A DNA stretch of 64,000 bases from assembly GCA_947259115.1 (NCBI GenBank), contig CAMYKS010000031.1, positions 48,936 through 112,935 of the forward strand, given 5' to 3'. This document shows, piece after piece, positions 43,646 through 53,098 of the stretch (position 1 is its first letter; each line of letters starts with the position of its first letter). The position numbers and the translations under genes are program-made. The notes under the pieces were generated by a model. The model was not told the origin of the DNA, made no database searches, and saw nothing but the letters and a program-made list of their open reading frames with translations. This stretch comes from an uncultured Desulfobulbaceae bacterium. Its GTDB lineage: Bacteria > Desulfobacterota > Desulfobulbia > Desulfobulbales > BM004.

Positions 43646-45928
43646 TTAGATCCAGTTCTGCAGCAGTTTTTCAGCTTTCTCACGTTCCGGAAATTCTGCA
43701 TTTTGTTCCAGGCACTTGCTTAGTTCCTCCTTGGCCTCGGTCATTCTGCCCTTGGCCCGCAGGGCTAAAACCAGGTAATAGCGAAATGTAGGCTGGTCCG
43801 GGCGGGCATTGACTGCCTGTTCAAACTGGGAAAGTGCCAGGTCATATGACTTTCTTTTATAGTGGATCCACCCGAGGGTGTTGGAGATATGGGGGTCTTC
43901 AGGATACTTCTCCTTGGCTATCAGGCCTAAGCGCATGGCTTCCCCCAGGTCCCCGTTTTCTTCATTGGCAATGAGCCAGGCCAGATTATTGGCAGCCACA
44001 ACATTATTCGGGGCAATAGCAAGAATTTTCATATAGGATTCTTTGGCTTTAATAAAGTCTCCAGCCTGTTCCTGAAGGGTAGCAAGACCCAAAAGCGGAG
44101 GCAGAAATGTCGGCTTTTGGGCTATCAGTTCCCGGTATTCAGCCATGGCCTCCTCGCCTTTTCCCAGGTGAGCAAGAAGACGCGCACTCAGCAAATAGGG
44201 CTGGGGCGCTTGCGGCACAAGCTCTTGGGTTTTTCTGAACAGCGACAAAGCTTCCTCCAGCCTGTTTTCCCGCATGTAAAGATTGCCGAGGAGCATCAGA
44301 TTCCCAGCATTTTCAGGGGTGATGTCGACCTGCTTCTGCACGCGCTGAAGCGCCTTTTCCTTCTCCTCTCTACTGAAATAGATTTCCACAAGGGAAGCCA
44401 GGGCCGGCGTACTTCCAGGTGCATTCTCAAGAATATACTCAAAGGTTTCAACAGCCTGGTCAGTTTGCTCCAATGCCATTTGGGTCCTGCCTTTCAGTTG
44501 CAGGACCTCAGTGTTCTCAGGCATGTATTGCAGGAGTGCATTGGCTGTTTTTAAGGCCGCGGTATACTCTTTTGCTGCAAACTGGGACTGACCGAGGACC
44601 AGGGCTGCGGTAAAATTATTAGGCATAAACCTGAGGGCGGTTTTGGATTCCTCCATGGCACCTGGAAAATCTCCCTGCAGAAAAAGCTGCCGCGCCTTTA
44701 AGATATGAACTTTTGCGTCGTTGGGCAACAGTTTGACCGCTTCATTAATTGAAGTGTTAAGCATTTCCAGCTCCATGCGGTCAAAATGGGCAAACGCCTT
44801 ATAATAATACGCTTTTCCCCATTTTGGATTTTCCTCAAGCAATACATCGAGGATTACCAGGGCTTCGGAACTCTTGCCCTCCATGAGAAACAGTTTAGCC
44901 TTTACCAGGTTTGCCTGGGCATGCTTTTTGTTGCCCTGCAGTATTTCATTAACTGCCTTTTCTGCCTCCGCAAGCTTTCTCTGTTCAATGTAGAAGTCAG
45001 CTATAACCGCCTTGATATCATCAGGGTTTTCTGCCTTTGTAAGTGCCAGTTTATAAGTAGCTTCAGCCTCATCAGTACGTCTGAGGCTCTGGTAGAAATT
45101 CCCTAGAATAATATAAAGGCTGGAGTTGTCTGGAGACACTGCAACGGCTTTTTTAATGCTTTCTTCTGCTTTTTGGGTATCTCCCTGGCTGAGATACAGT
45201 TCAGCCATTACCAGGTGGGGTTCAGGCATTTCAGGAAACTTTTCAACCATTTCTTTGAGCAGTGTTTCACTCTTGGTCAAATCGGACTGACTTTTATAGA
45301 AGCTGAGAAGAGCCTGATAGTTTTGCAGTTTATCCGGTGCCAATTCTTTCGCCTTGAGCAGGGCTTTTTCAGCCTGGTGAAAATTCTGCTGCTGGGCCAG
45401 AAGGTTTGCCTTAATGAGGTAGAGGCGGTCCGAATCCGGGTTAAATTGCAAGGCCAGGTTGATTGATGCATGGGCAAGTTCGGCATTGCCTTCCTGCAGC
45501 GCGAGGTTTGCTTTCAGGATTAAAGCATCAATATTTGTCGGCTCCAGTGCCAGGATTGTATCGACATGCTTTTGGCTGTCAGCCCATTGCTTTGCCAGAA
45601 AGTAAAATTCAGCGGTTTTAACCTGGGCGTCGAGATTATGCGGATCTAGGTCGGTAACCCGTTTGAATTGACCGAACGCACCTTTCAGATCACTGCTGTT
45701 AAGATATGCAAGCCCCAATTGATAGCGGGCATCGGCAAATTTGGGATCAATCTGCACGGCATTTTTAAATTCAAGGATTGCAGCGCCCGTATCTCCCTTC
45801 TCATGGTATTCCATACCCTTCTGATAGTGGGCGTTTTTTTTCTCATCCGCACTGGAGCAACTGAGAAGCAGAAAAAGAATGAACATACAAACAATTACGC
45901 TGCCTGGAAAAGATAATCGACTCTTCAT
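43646..45928 (-). CDS. PEP-CTERM-system TPR-repeat lipoprotein (PrsT-type)
   Basis: A 760-residue lipoprotein: short basic start, hydrophobic stretch and lipobox FLLLSC (Cys22-24 region). The rest is about 20 tetratricopeptide units (AILEFKNAVQIDP, ALIVxxxLLEENP-like repeats through NNLAWLIANEENGDLGEAM and AKEKYPEDPHISNTLGWIHYK). This matches the TIGR02917 family found next to exosortase/PEP-CTERM loci. ATG 45928 has AAGGA 9 bases upstream; the frame extends 34 codons further but would bury the lipobox. It is paralogous to 47596-49923 and divergent from the PEP-CTERM gene. Confidence 0.9.
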   Translation of the reverse strand: MKSRLSFPGSVIVCMFILFLLLSCSSADEKKNAHYQKGMEYHEKGDTGAAILEFKNAVQIDPKFADARYQLGLAYLNSSDLKGAFGQFKRVTDLDPHNLDAQVKTAEFYFLAKQWADSQKHVDTILALEPTNIDALILKANLALQEGNAELAHASINLALQFNPDSDRLYLIKANLLAQQQNFHQAEKALLKAKELAPDKLQNYQALLSFYKSQSDLTKSETLLKEMVEKFPEMPEPHLVMAELYLSQGDTQKAEESIKKAVAVSPDNSSLYIILGNFYQSLRRTDEAEATYKLALTKAENPDDIKAVIADFYIEQRKLAEAEKAVNEILQGNKKHAQANLVKAKLFLMEGKSSEALVILDVLLEENPKWGKAYYYKAFAHFDRMELEMLNTSINEAVKLLPNDAKVHILKARQLFLQGDFPGAMEESKTALRFMPNNFTAALVLGQSQFAAKEYTAALKTANALLQYMPENTEVLQLKGRTQMALEQTDQAVETFEYILENAPGSTPALASLVEIYFSREEKEKALQRVQKQVDITPENAGNLMLLGNLYMRENRLEEALSLFRKTQELVPQAPQPYLLSARLLAHLGKGEEAMAEYRELIAQKPTFLPPLLGLATLQEQAGDFIKAKESYMKILAIAPNNVVAANNLAWLIANEENGDLGEAMRLGLIAKEKYPEDPHISNTLGWIHYKRKSYDLALSQFEQAVNARPDQPTFRYYLVLALRAKGRMTEAKEELSKCLEQNAEFPEREKAEKLLQNWI

Positions 45929-46133
45929 TTTGGGATCCTTGGTAGAAGTTTCCTCATGGGAAAAATTATTGATGTTGCCGACAGGCCATTCGTGTATTTT
46001 AAATATGCAATTTAAACATTCCGGGCCCATTTTTCAGTTTAAAATAATCAAATGAATATAGAGAGTTACTCCTAGCTCTTTTAATAAGAGGTATTTTTGT
46101 ATACCCGTTTCACTTTTCTTTGGCAAGCATATC

Positions 46134-46238
46134 CTAGGAGCCTGTCAGAGAATTACTAATCTACTGCAAAAGCGAGAGAATCGGCTCAAATTTCCGTAAA
46201 TTTTCTTTAAATAGCGCTGCTATTCGCATCAATTTCTC
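46134..46238 (-). mobile_element. Truncated MITE copy (right part, inverted)
   Basis: From CTAGGAGCCTGTCAGAGAAT onward, this follows the reverse complement of the complete element at 4316-4482 through the core (AAATAGCGCTGCTATTCGCATCAA), then diverges. The other terminal repeat is lost. It lies about 200 bases upstream of the sigma-54 promoter of the PEP-CTERM gene. Confidence 0.8.
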
Positions 46239-46437
46239 TGTTGGTATTTATTTTCATTCTACCTGTTCAAAACATTTTTTAAACGCCCCCTGAAAATTCC
46301 GGATTCCTGGAATGCGGAATTCGGTTTGCCGGAATTTTTCGCATACCCTCAAAGAACAGCTTCCATTTTGACAATAAATTTTTAATAACATGCTGAAATT
46401 TATTAATATAATTTATATTGCCCTTTAGTTTGATTTC

Positions 46438-46453
46438 TGGCACATTTATTGCT
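46438..46453 (+). promoter_or_regulatory. Sigma-54 (RpoN) promoter of the PEP-CTERM gene
   Basis: TGGCAC (46438-46443), five bases, then TTGCT (46449-46453) matches the -24/-12 consensus exactly, with GG and GC 12 bases apart. The predicted transcript start is near 46464, giving a leader of about 40 bases to the ATG at 46506. PEP-CTERM genes in other bacteria are controlled by the PrsK/PrsR system with RpoN, so this fits. No PrsR-like activator lies in the window. Confidence 0.85.
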
Positions 46454-46505
46454 TATTATTTATACTGATACGATGCATTGCGTCTTTAGCTCAATTTAGG
46501 ATATT

Positions 46506-47273
46506 ATGAAAAACAAAAATTTATTACCATTATTGATTGCCTCACTGATATTTGTAGCGGTCCCATCAGCCCTCCTGGCTGCTGTGAGCCCCCCAACATT
46601 CTATTTCAGTGTGATAAATAACGATCCTGCCCCTTCCCAAACCATCAAAGACGCTCTGAGCAGCCAGCTATATGTCGAAGTTATTGATGAAGGTGAATTT
46701 TCTGTAACATTCAGTTTTCATAATTATAATGAAACCGGAACAACTACTCCTATGGTAGTGACAAGTATCTATTTTGATGACGAACCTTTGCCTCATCTTC
46801 TTGATTATGCAAGTCCAACGATTACAAATTACACAGGAACTGATTATGTAATAAGCACTAAAACGAATGACGATCTGCCTGCCGGAAATCCAATAAATTT
46901 TGAGGCATCCGGTGCTTACGTCCCCGAGAACCCATCACCCACTTGGGGTATCAACGAGGAGGCATCTGATCATGAGGGCAACCCGGTTGAACAGCTCGAT
47001 ATTAGTTTTATGTATAAACCGATGGAAAATACCAACACTCTTTATAAATACGACGATTTAATTACCGCCCTTGAAAATGGCTCTGTGGATATTGGCATGC
47101 ATGTCCAGGCCATAGGAATTTACGGCGGCAACAGTTTATCGGTGCATCTCACCGGTGGCGGCGGACCAAGTCCCGCCCCGCTCCCTACTCCCGAACCCAC
47201 TACCATGCTGCTGCTTGGCACTGGTTTAGCAGGTATTGCAGGCGCAACACGAAGGCGCAAAAAACTGCAATAA
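46506..47273 (+). CDS. PEP-CTERM sorting-domain protein
   Basis: A 255-residue exported protein. The signal peptide is MKNKNLLPLLIASLIFVAVP (cleavage near LLAA). The mature Ser/Thr/Asn-rich region ends in a PEP-CTERM tail: PEP at 229-231, hydrophobic stretch (TMLLLGTGLAGIAGA) and basic RRRKK. Exosortase would cut the tail and release or anchor the protein on the surface, usually in a biofilm matrix. AGGAT precedes the ATG. It has a sigma-54 promoter, a good terminator, and TPR lipoprotein genes on both sides. Confidence 0.93.
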   Translation: MKNKNLLPLLIASLIFVAVPSALLAAVSPPTFYFSVINNDPAPSQTIKDALSSQLYVEVIDEGEFSVTFSFHNYNETGTTTPMVVTSIYFDDEPLPHLLDYASPTITNYTGTDYVISTKTNDDLPAGNPINFEASGAYVPENPSPTWGINEEASDHEGNPVEQLDISFMYKPMENTNTLYKYDDLITALENGSVDIGMHVQAIGIYGGNSLSVHLTGGGGPSPAPLPTPEPTTMLLLGTGLAGIAGATRRRKKLQ

Positions 47274-47595
47274 TAAATCTTCTCTTTCTCCATTCTCCGG
47301 GCAGGATCAATTGCTAATGATCCTGCCTCTCTTATTTGTGCTCAAAACACATTGTGTCTTTCCCGGCTCTCTGCGCTTGAAAAATTTCGCCCCCTGACCC
47401 TTTTAAAATCTTCGAGCCTTTTTCGAGCCTTTATTGTAATGGGGCAATATCTACCTTCCCTGCACTGTAGCAAAGCATCCGTTCAATTAATTTCTATTCT
47501 TATGCAAAAGAAAAATCTTTATAGTAAACTGATCATGGAATTTACCGAAAACATTCTAGAGTTCACTTAACTAAAATGAAAGGCTTTCACTGCTA
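47274..47595. other. Spacer between PEP-CTERM gene and second TPR gene
   Basis: It holds the terminator at 47300-47330. A 72-codon frame at 47352-47570 has no ribosome site and a composition unlike its neighbours, and I reject it. The last 100 bases are AT-rich and probably contain the promoter of the TPR gene; no sigma-54 site is visible there. Confidence 0.45.
47300..47330 (+). terminator. Strong terminator after the PEP-CTERM gene
   Basis: GGCAGGATCA (47300-47309) pairs perfectly with TGATCCTGCC (47318-47327), a 10-bp stem with an 8-base loop, followed by TCTCTTATTT. It separates the PEP-CTERM transcript from the TPR gene downstream. Confidence 0.75.
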
Positions 47596-49923
47596 ATGAA
47601 CATATTTAGATTTCTCCTCCACCGCATAAAAGCAGTGTCTGTATCAGCTCTAACGCTCATTCTCCTCTTTTCCCTATTGGGAGCAGCCGGCTGTACCAGA
47701 CCTGAGGACCTGGCCCCCGCCCATTATGACAAAGGGGTAAACCTTTTACAGGTTGGGGACTACAAGGCTGCAATTATTGAATTAAGAAATGCCTTGCAGC
47801 TTGATCCGCGTTTATCAGAGGCCCATTACCAGTTGGGCCTGGCGTATATAGGAATAGATGATGCAGTCAACGCCTACCGCCACCTGGAAATGGCATCCCA
47901 GGTTGATCCTTTAAATGTCGATGCCATAACCAAGGCTGCGGAAATGCTGTTCCAGGGCAATGAATTGGATGAAAGCCGAAAAAGACTGAAGAAAGCCCTG
48001 GACCTGGACCCTGACTACGTTAATGCATTGATACTTGCCGCGAACATGGAACTGCAGGCAAAACATTTGAATGAGGCCGAAACGTACATTGAAAAAGCCC
48101 ATAAACTTGATCCAGACCTCGACAGGGTATATTTGGCAAAAGCCAACATATATCTGGCCAAAAAAAACTATGACAATGCAGTGGAATCAATTGAAAAGGC
48201 CCTGGAAATAAATCCGAAAAATGAAGCGGCTTACAGAGCTCTGACAATTTATTGGATTGCCACCAACAACCTGAGTGAAGCGGAAAAGACTCTGCAGAAG
48301 ATGTTGGCAACTTTTCCAAATTCGCCACTGCCGCATCTTGAGATGGCTAAAATCCAGGAACTCAAAAACGATCTTACAGGGGCGGCCACAAGCCTCCAAA
48401 AAGCAATTGAAAAAGATCCACGGGACCCTGAAGTCCATGTCATAGAGGCACGGTTTTATGAAAAACATGGTGAACTGCAAAAAGCAGAGTCTTCTTTTGT
48501 AAAGGCCGTCAGCGTTGCCGCTAAACCCGATGATTACCGGGCAGTTCTGGCGGATCATTACTTCAACAGCAAAAAGTATGCTTTGGCCGGAGAACAGGTG
48601 GAACAGGTTATTGCTAAATATCCTGAGCATATGTACGCCAATTTCGTAAAAGCCAAACTTTTGCTTGAAAAAGAAGACAGCATTAATGAAGCAATTGCAC
48701 TGCTTGAAAAACTCGCGCTGCAAAACCCGCAATGGAGCGAAGTTTTATTTTACACGGCCAGGGCCTATTTCAAACTGCATGAAATTGACAGGGCCTTGAA
48801 CGCCATTGAAAAAGCGGTTGATCAAGCGCCCGGCAATCCGGACTACAGGTTGCTGCTGGCACATCTTTTATATAGTAAGGGAGAGTTTGAGCAGGCTTTG
48901 GTTGAAGTAAAAATTGCCTTAAGGATGAAGTCGGGCAGTTATGCTGCAGCAATTCTGTATGGAAAATTACTTTACATGACGGAGTCATACCCTCAGGCCC
49001 TGGAATTCTACAAAAATTTGGATAGTGTCAAACCAAATGATTTTGAGATACTGCAGTATCTTGGTCTCAGCCAAATGGCTGTGGAGGACTACGGCAATGC
49101 CAGGAAGACCCTGCAAAAAGCTGTTTCTGTAAACAAAGGCTATACTCTGGCCCTGGAAGCGTTGGTGAATATACTGATCGTACAAAACCATCAAACCAGG
49201 GCCATATCTCTCCTTGATGATCAGATCGAGGCAACCCCATTGTCACCAAAGTTATTATTACTCTACGGGACTTTGCTCTTTAATAATGGCAGGCTTGAAG
49301 AAGCGCTCACCGCATTTCGGCAGGTACAGGAAATAGCTCCCGATACCCCGTCGGCTTACATGATGGAAGCCATTATTTTAAAGCAGCTTGGAGACCTTGA
49401 TGCGGAAATTGCCAACCGCTATAGGGACCTTGCTCACAGTAAAAGTGTTGACCCTGCATCACAGATGGTTCTGGCCGGCCTCCTTGAAATAACAGGTAAC
49501 ACTGAAGGGGCAAAAGATTCGTACAGAAGGGTTCTGGAGCTCTCTCCCGGATTCCCTGCAGCAGCGAACAATCTCGCCTGGCTGCTGGCAAACGATGGCA
49601 ATCCGGATACTCTGGATGAGGCAATGAATCTGGCCCAGATTGCCAAAGAAAAAGATCCCACCGATCCATATATTACCGACACGCTAGGCTGGGTGCATTA
49701 CAAGCAGGGGCACTACTATGCCGCCGCCCTGGAATTCCGGCATGCAATTGCCAATTCGCCGACAACTGCCCAGTATTATTATCATCTGGCCCTGGCATTA
49801 GAGGGGCAGGACAAAAAGCAGGATGCATTGCGCGCGGTAAAAAAGAGTCTTGCTGCCGGTAAAGCATTTCAAGATAGGGATAAGGCAGAAGCATTGTATA
49901 AAAAGCTGAGGGCTGGCAATTAA
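47596..49923 (+). CDS. PEP-CTERM-system TPR-repeat lipoprotein (PrsT-type), second copy
   Basis: A 775-residue lipoprotein: hydrophobic segment (VSALTLILLFSLLGAAGC) with a lipobox ending at Cys33, then about 20 TPR units (IELRNALQLDPRLSEAHYQLGLAY to NNLAWLLANDGNPDTLDEAM, IAKEKDPTDPYITDTLGWVHYK, in part). It shares order and C-terminal wording with 43646-45928, so the two are paralogues around the PEP-CTERM gene. TIGR02917 proteins are thought to help assemble or export the polymer with which PEP-CTERM proteins associate. Confidence 0.9.
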   Translation: MNIFRFLLHRIKAVSVSALTLILLFSLLGAAGCTRPEDLAPAHYDKGVNLLQVGDYKAAIIELRNALQLDPRLSEAHYQLGLAYIGIDDAVNAYRHLEMASQVDPLNVDAITKAAEMLFQGNELDESRKRLKKALDLDPDYVNALILAANMELQAKHLNEAETYIEKAHKLDPDLDRVYLAKANIYLAKKNYDNAVESIEKALEINPKNEAAYRALTIYWIATNNLSEAEKTLQKMLATFPNSPLPHLEMAKIQELKNDLTGAATSLQKAIEKDPRDPEVHVIEARFYEKHGELQKAESSFVKAVSVAAKPDDYRAVLADHYFNSKKYALAGEQVEQVIAKYPEHMYANFVKAKLLLEKEDSINEAIALLEKLALQNPQWSEVLFYTARAYFKLHEIDRALNAIEKAVDQAPGNPDYRLLLAHLLYSKGEFEQALVEVKIALRMKSGSYAAAILYGKLLYMTESYPQALEFYKNLDSVKPNDFEILQYLGLSQMAVEDYGNARKTLQKAVSVNKGYTLALEALVNILIVQNHQTRAISLLDDQIEATPLSPKLLLLYGTLLFNNGRLEEALTAFRQVQEIAPDTPSAYMMEAIILKQLGDLDAEIANRYRDLAHSKSVDPASQMVLAGLLEITGNTEGAKDSYRRVLELSPGFPAAANNLAWLLANDGNPDTLDEAMNLAQIAKEKDPTDPYITDTLGWVHYKQGHYYAAALEFRHAIANSPTTAQYYYHLALALEGQDKKQDALRAVKKSLAAGKAFQDRDKAEALYKKLRAGN

Positions 49924-50061
49924 ATCAGAAGATGATTTCAGGGATTCCGCCTGTTTTATGCCTCAACAAAACCACCAGGACAACAATTGCAGATACCTTG
50001 CGGCTCAGGTTAAAAAATCGCAGCACCAATCCTTATATTAAATTTCCAGGGCTGCTTTGCG

Positions 50062-51948
50062 TTATGTTAGAAGCCGTCGCCACAACCCGAACATCATTAA
50101 ACCCCACAATGGTGTGCCATTGTTTTCCTGCATTTTTTGGTGCCTGTTCCATAATCCTTGAACATATTGTTTATTAAAATATTCGCTTAACCCGGACCCC
50201 GAAGCAAACAGGGCATCATGGGCCAACTCCTTGAGTTCGCCACGCAACCAGCTATCAAGGGGCACGCTGAATCCCTGCTTTTTACGATGGAGTATTTCAT
50301 GCGGCAGCCGGTCCCCATTCATTTTCTTTAGAATATATTTCGATTCACTCCCATGCAGTTTCAGGTTCGACGGCAGGCGGGCCGCATATTCCATCACCTT
50401 GTGATCCAGGATCGGCGCCCTCACCTCCAGTGAGTGCGCCATGCTCATGCGATCCACCTTGACCAGAATATCTTCCGGCAAATAACTTTTAATATCCACA
50501 TACTGCACCCGGGTCGTGGGATCAGGATTATGGTTTCTGGCAAAATGCGAAGTAATAAAATGCTGCGGACCAACACCATCGGTCTGGGCAGCAAAATCAG
50601 GTGTGTACAGGAGTCTTTTTGCCTCCGGTTTGAAATAAAAAGACATGTCCCGGAAGTAGGCCTGCTCATGTTGCAGAGAAAGATTGGTCAAAAACATTTT
50701 AAGCCTGAGGGGGCGCGGCATGAAATCCGCCCTGGGATATATGGAGGCCAATGGACCAAGAATTCCGCGGCGCAAAAAGTATGGAAGCAGCTTTCTGATA
50801 TTGCTTTCAAGCCGGTTCATGGAATAGCGCTGCACATATCCGGCAAAGGTTTCGTCACCGCCGTCTCCGGAGAGAGCCACCGTAACTTTCTGCCGGGCCA
50901 TTTTGGATACATACCAGGTAGGTAAAGCAGATGAATCGGCAAATGGTTCATCAAAATGCCACACCATCTTTTCAATTATATCCAGGGCATCCGGCCTGAC
51001 AACAAACTCCGTATGGTCGGTATGGTAGCGTTTTGCCACTACAGCTGCATATTCCAGTTCATTGAACCGCTTGTCATCAAAACCTATGGCAGCGGTCTTA
51101 ATTGGCGTACCACCCTGCAAAGACATGGAAGCTACGACTGCACTGGAATCCACGCCGCCGCTCAGGAACGCTCCCAGCGGGACATCGCTGATCATGCGCA
51201 GACGCACCGCTTCATCAAACACTTCCTGCAATTCTGCTACGGCCCTGCCCTCTTCAATGTTTTCAGGGGCATTGTTCATGTCAACATCCCAATACGCCTG
51301 CTGCGTAAATGTGCCCGGTGTGCAGACCGCCATGTGGGCCGGCTCCAACTTGCGAATCCCTTTAAATATACTCAGTGGTGAGGGCACGTAACCAAGGCTG
51401 CAATAAGCATCCAGGGCGTTCGGGTCAATTTCCCTTGGAATCGAAGGGTCGGCCAGCAGGGCTTTCAGCTCCGAGCCGAAGACCAGCCTGTTATCGTTGC
51501 TGAAGTAGTATAAAGGTTTTTTGCCGACCCGGTCGCGGATCAGCAGCAGCTTGCGCTTGTTTGCGTCCCACAGAGCTATGGCAAACATGCCGCGCAGACG
51601 CGCAACAAAATGTTCACCCCATTGCCGATAGCCATGCAGCAATACCTCGGTATCACTTTTAGTACGAAACAGATGGCCGCAACTTTCCAGCTCTTTTCGC
51701 AGTTCAAGAAAATTGTAAATCTCACCATTGAACACCACGTGCAGAACACCATCATCTGTGGACATGGGCTGTTCGCCGGTATGCAGATCGATAATGGCCA
51801 GGCGCCGGTGCCCCAGGCCGATGGAGTTGTCAATATAAATACCACTGCCATCGGGACCGCGATGGATCATGGTATTATTCATGCGCCCCAGCAAATTTCG
51901 ATCTACCGGTGCACCGTTCCTGTTATAGATTCCGCAGATGCCGCACAT
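50062..51948 (-). CDS. asnB: Asparagine synthetase-type amidotransferase, exosortase-A associated
   Basis: A 628-residue two-domain enzyme. The N-terminal Ntn glutaminase starts with the nucleophile Cys2 (MCGICGIYNR), with HRGPDGSG and the NGEIYN loop. The C-terminal ATP-pyrophosphatase synthetase domain has LGAFLSGGVDSSAVVASM and ALSGDGGDETFAGY. The C-terminal part (MAHSLEVRAPILDHKVMEYA, KKQGFSVPLDSW) and length fit the XrtA-system amidotransferase subgroup (TIGR03108), which probably amidates a uronic acid or similar sugar. It is the last gene of the long minus-strand cluster. Confidence 0.9.
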   Translation of the reverse strand: MCGICGIYNRNGAPVDRNLLGRMNNTMIHRGPDGSGIYIDNSIGLGHRRLAIIDLHTGEQPMSTDDGVLHVVFNGEIYNFLELRKELESCGHLFRTKSDTEVLLHGYRQWGEHFVARLRGMFAIALWDANKRKLLLIRDRVGKKPLYYFSNDNRLVFGSELKALLADPSIPREIDPNALDAYCSLGYVPSPLSIFKGIRKLEPAHMAVCTPGTFTQQAYWDVDMNNAPENIEEGRAVAELQEVFDEAVRLRMISDVPLGAFLSGGVDSSAVVASMSLQGGTPIKTAAIGFDDKRFNELEYAAVVAKRYHTDHTEFVVRPDALDIIEKMVWHFDEPFADSSALPTWYVSKMARQKVTVALSGDGGDETFAGYVQRYSMNRLESNIRKLLPYFLRRGILGPLASIYPRADFMPRPLRLKMFLTNLSLQHEQAYFRDMSFYFKPEAKRLLYTPDFAAQTDGVGPQHFITSHFARNHNPDPTTRVQYVDIKSYLPEDILVKVDRMSMAHSLEVRAPILDHKVMEYAARLPSNLKLHGSESKYILKKMNGDRLPHEILHRKKQGFSVPLDSWLRGELKELAHDALFASGSGLSEYFNKQYVQGLWNRHQKMQENNGTPLWGLMMFGLWRRLLT

Positions 51949-51979
51949 GGTATTTTATTTATAAAAAAATGGAAGACTC

Positions 51980-53098
51980 TCAGGCAAGGGGTTCATACAG
52001 TTTCTCATAGCTCTGCACCATAGACCTGACAGTAAATCTTTCCTCGAACTTCATTCTCGCTTTCACACCCATATCATGACGTTTCTTTTTGTCACGGATC
52101 AACTCTGAAATAGCAGCAGCAAGTTCATCTGAATCATCACTCCGGATTATTATGCCGTCAGTATTATCTTGAATAATCTCAGGAATGCCGCCAACACTTG
52201 TTGCCACGATTGGTTTTCCTGCAGCCATGGCTTCCAGGATGGTCAGGGGCAGTCCTTCACTGAGAGAACACAGAACAAAAATGTCAAGCACTGAAAGGAG
52301 CCGTGGGATATCATTCCTGGTTCCAAGAAAGAGTATATTGTTCTGCAGTTGTTCTTCAGAGACAAGCTCTTCAAGCTCCTGCCGCAAGGTGCCGTCACCT
52401 ATTACTATCAGGACAACATTTGGATAAAGGGCTGAAACCTTTTTCATGGCTTTAATCAGGCATCTATGGTTCTTGATGGGATCCAGTCGCGCCACTATAC
52501 CGATTATTTTTGCTGCCGCCGATATGTTCAATTCCCTGGTAATCTCTTGACGATCAAACTCAGTGGTGAATGGTTCACCGTCTATACCGTTGTAAATTGT
52601 CGTAATAATTTTGGGATCTATCCATTCTTTATGCACCAAGTTCAGTTTGAGGAATTCCGCCACCACCACTATCCGGTCAGTCAGGTATGAGAGGATTTTA
52701 TCCATTATCCTGACTTTAATATTCGGGGCAACGTCCCGCGCATGCTCCGTATAAATGATGCGCCCTACCCCGGCTATCTTCCCTGCCAGGACACCGTAAA
52801 AAAATGCTGTCGAGTTATGGAGGTGGATAATATCAATTTTATCTTTCTTCAGCAACGCTGCAAGCTTGAAGGGGTAGAAAAGATCTATGCCCGGCTTCCT
52901 TTTGAGCAAGGTGGTTTTTGTGTCGTTAAGGAGATTGTTATGCAGCTCGCCAAGTGTATCAAAACAACAGACGGAAGGGAGGAATTTCTTCCTGTTCAAT
53001 TGATTCACCAAGGCCACAACCATGTATTCCAACCCTCCCACATCGAGCCCCTGGACCAGGTGCAGGACTTTACAGGGATTTCTCACTTCTGCAGTCAT
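51980..53098 (-). CDS. Glycosyltransferase family 4
   Basis: A 372-residue GT-B enzyme. The N-terminal acceptor domain has VLHLVQGLDVGGLEYMVVAL, as in the PEP-CTERM-associated sugar transferase group (TIGR03088). The C-terminal GT1 donor domain has IGIVARLDPIKNH and CSLSEGLPLTILEAMAAGKPIVATSVGGIPEII with the E-x7-E. It transfers an unknown sugar during polymer synthesis at the cytoplasmic side. Its ATG overlaps the stop of the O-ligase gene (TGATG), so the two are coupled. Confidence 0.9.
   Translation of the reverse strand: MTAEVRNPCKVLHLVQGLDVGGLEYMVVALVNQLNRKKFLPSVCCFDTLGELHNNLLNDTKTTLLKRKPGIDLFYPFKLAALLKKDKIDIIHLHNSTAFFYGVLAGKIAGVGRIIYTEHARDVAPNIKVRIMDKILSYLTDRIVVVAEFLKLNLVHKEWIDPKIITTIYNGIDGEPFTTEFDRQEITRELNISAAAKIIGIVARLDPIKNHRCLIKAMKKVSALYPNVVLIVIGDGTLRQELEELVSEEQLQNNILFLGTRNDIPRLLSVLDIFVLCSLSEGLPLTILEAMAAGKPIVATSVGGIPEIIQDNTDGIIIRSDDSDELAAAISELIRDKKKRHDMGVKARMKFEERFTVRSMVQSYEKLYEPLA

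Larger units (their letters stand above)
45929..46505. other. Divergent control region with MITE remnant and sigma-54 promoter
   Basis: This 577-bp spacer separates the minus-strand TPR gene from the plus-strand PEP-CTERM gene. It contains the truncated MITE at 46134-46238 and the sigma-54 promoter at 46438-46453. Between them (about 46270-46380) is a GAATTCCGG / CCGGAATTT inverted arrangement that could be an enhancer-binding site for the activator. Confidence 0.55.

Noticed and set aside
47352-47570. 72-codon frame between the PEP-CTERM and TPR genes
   Set aside because: No ribosome site and no recognisable family; probably chance.
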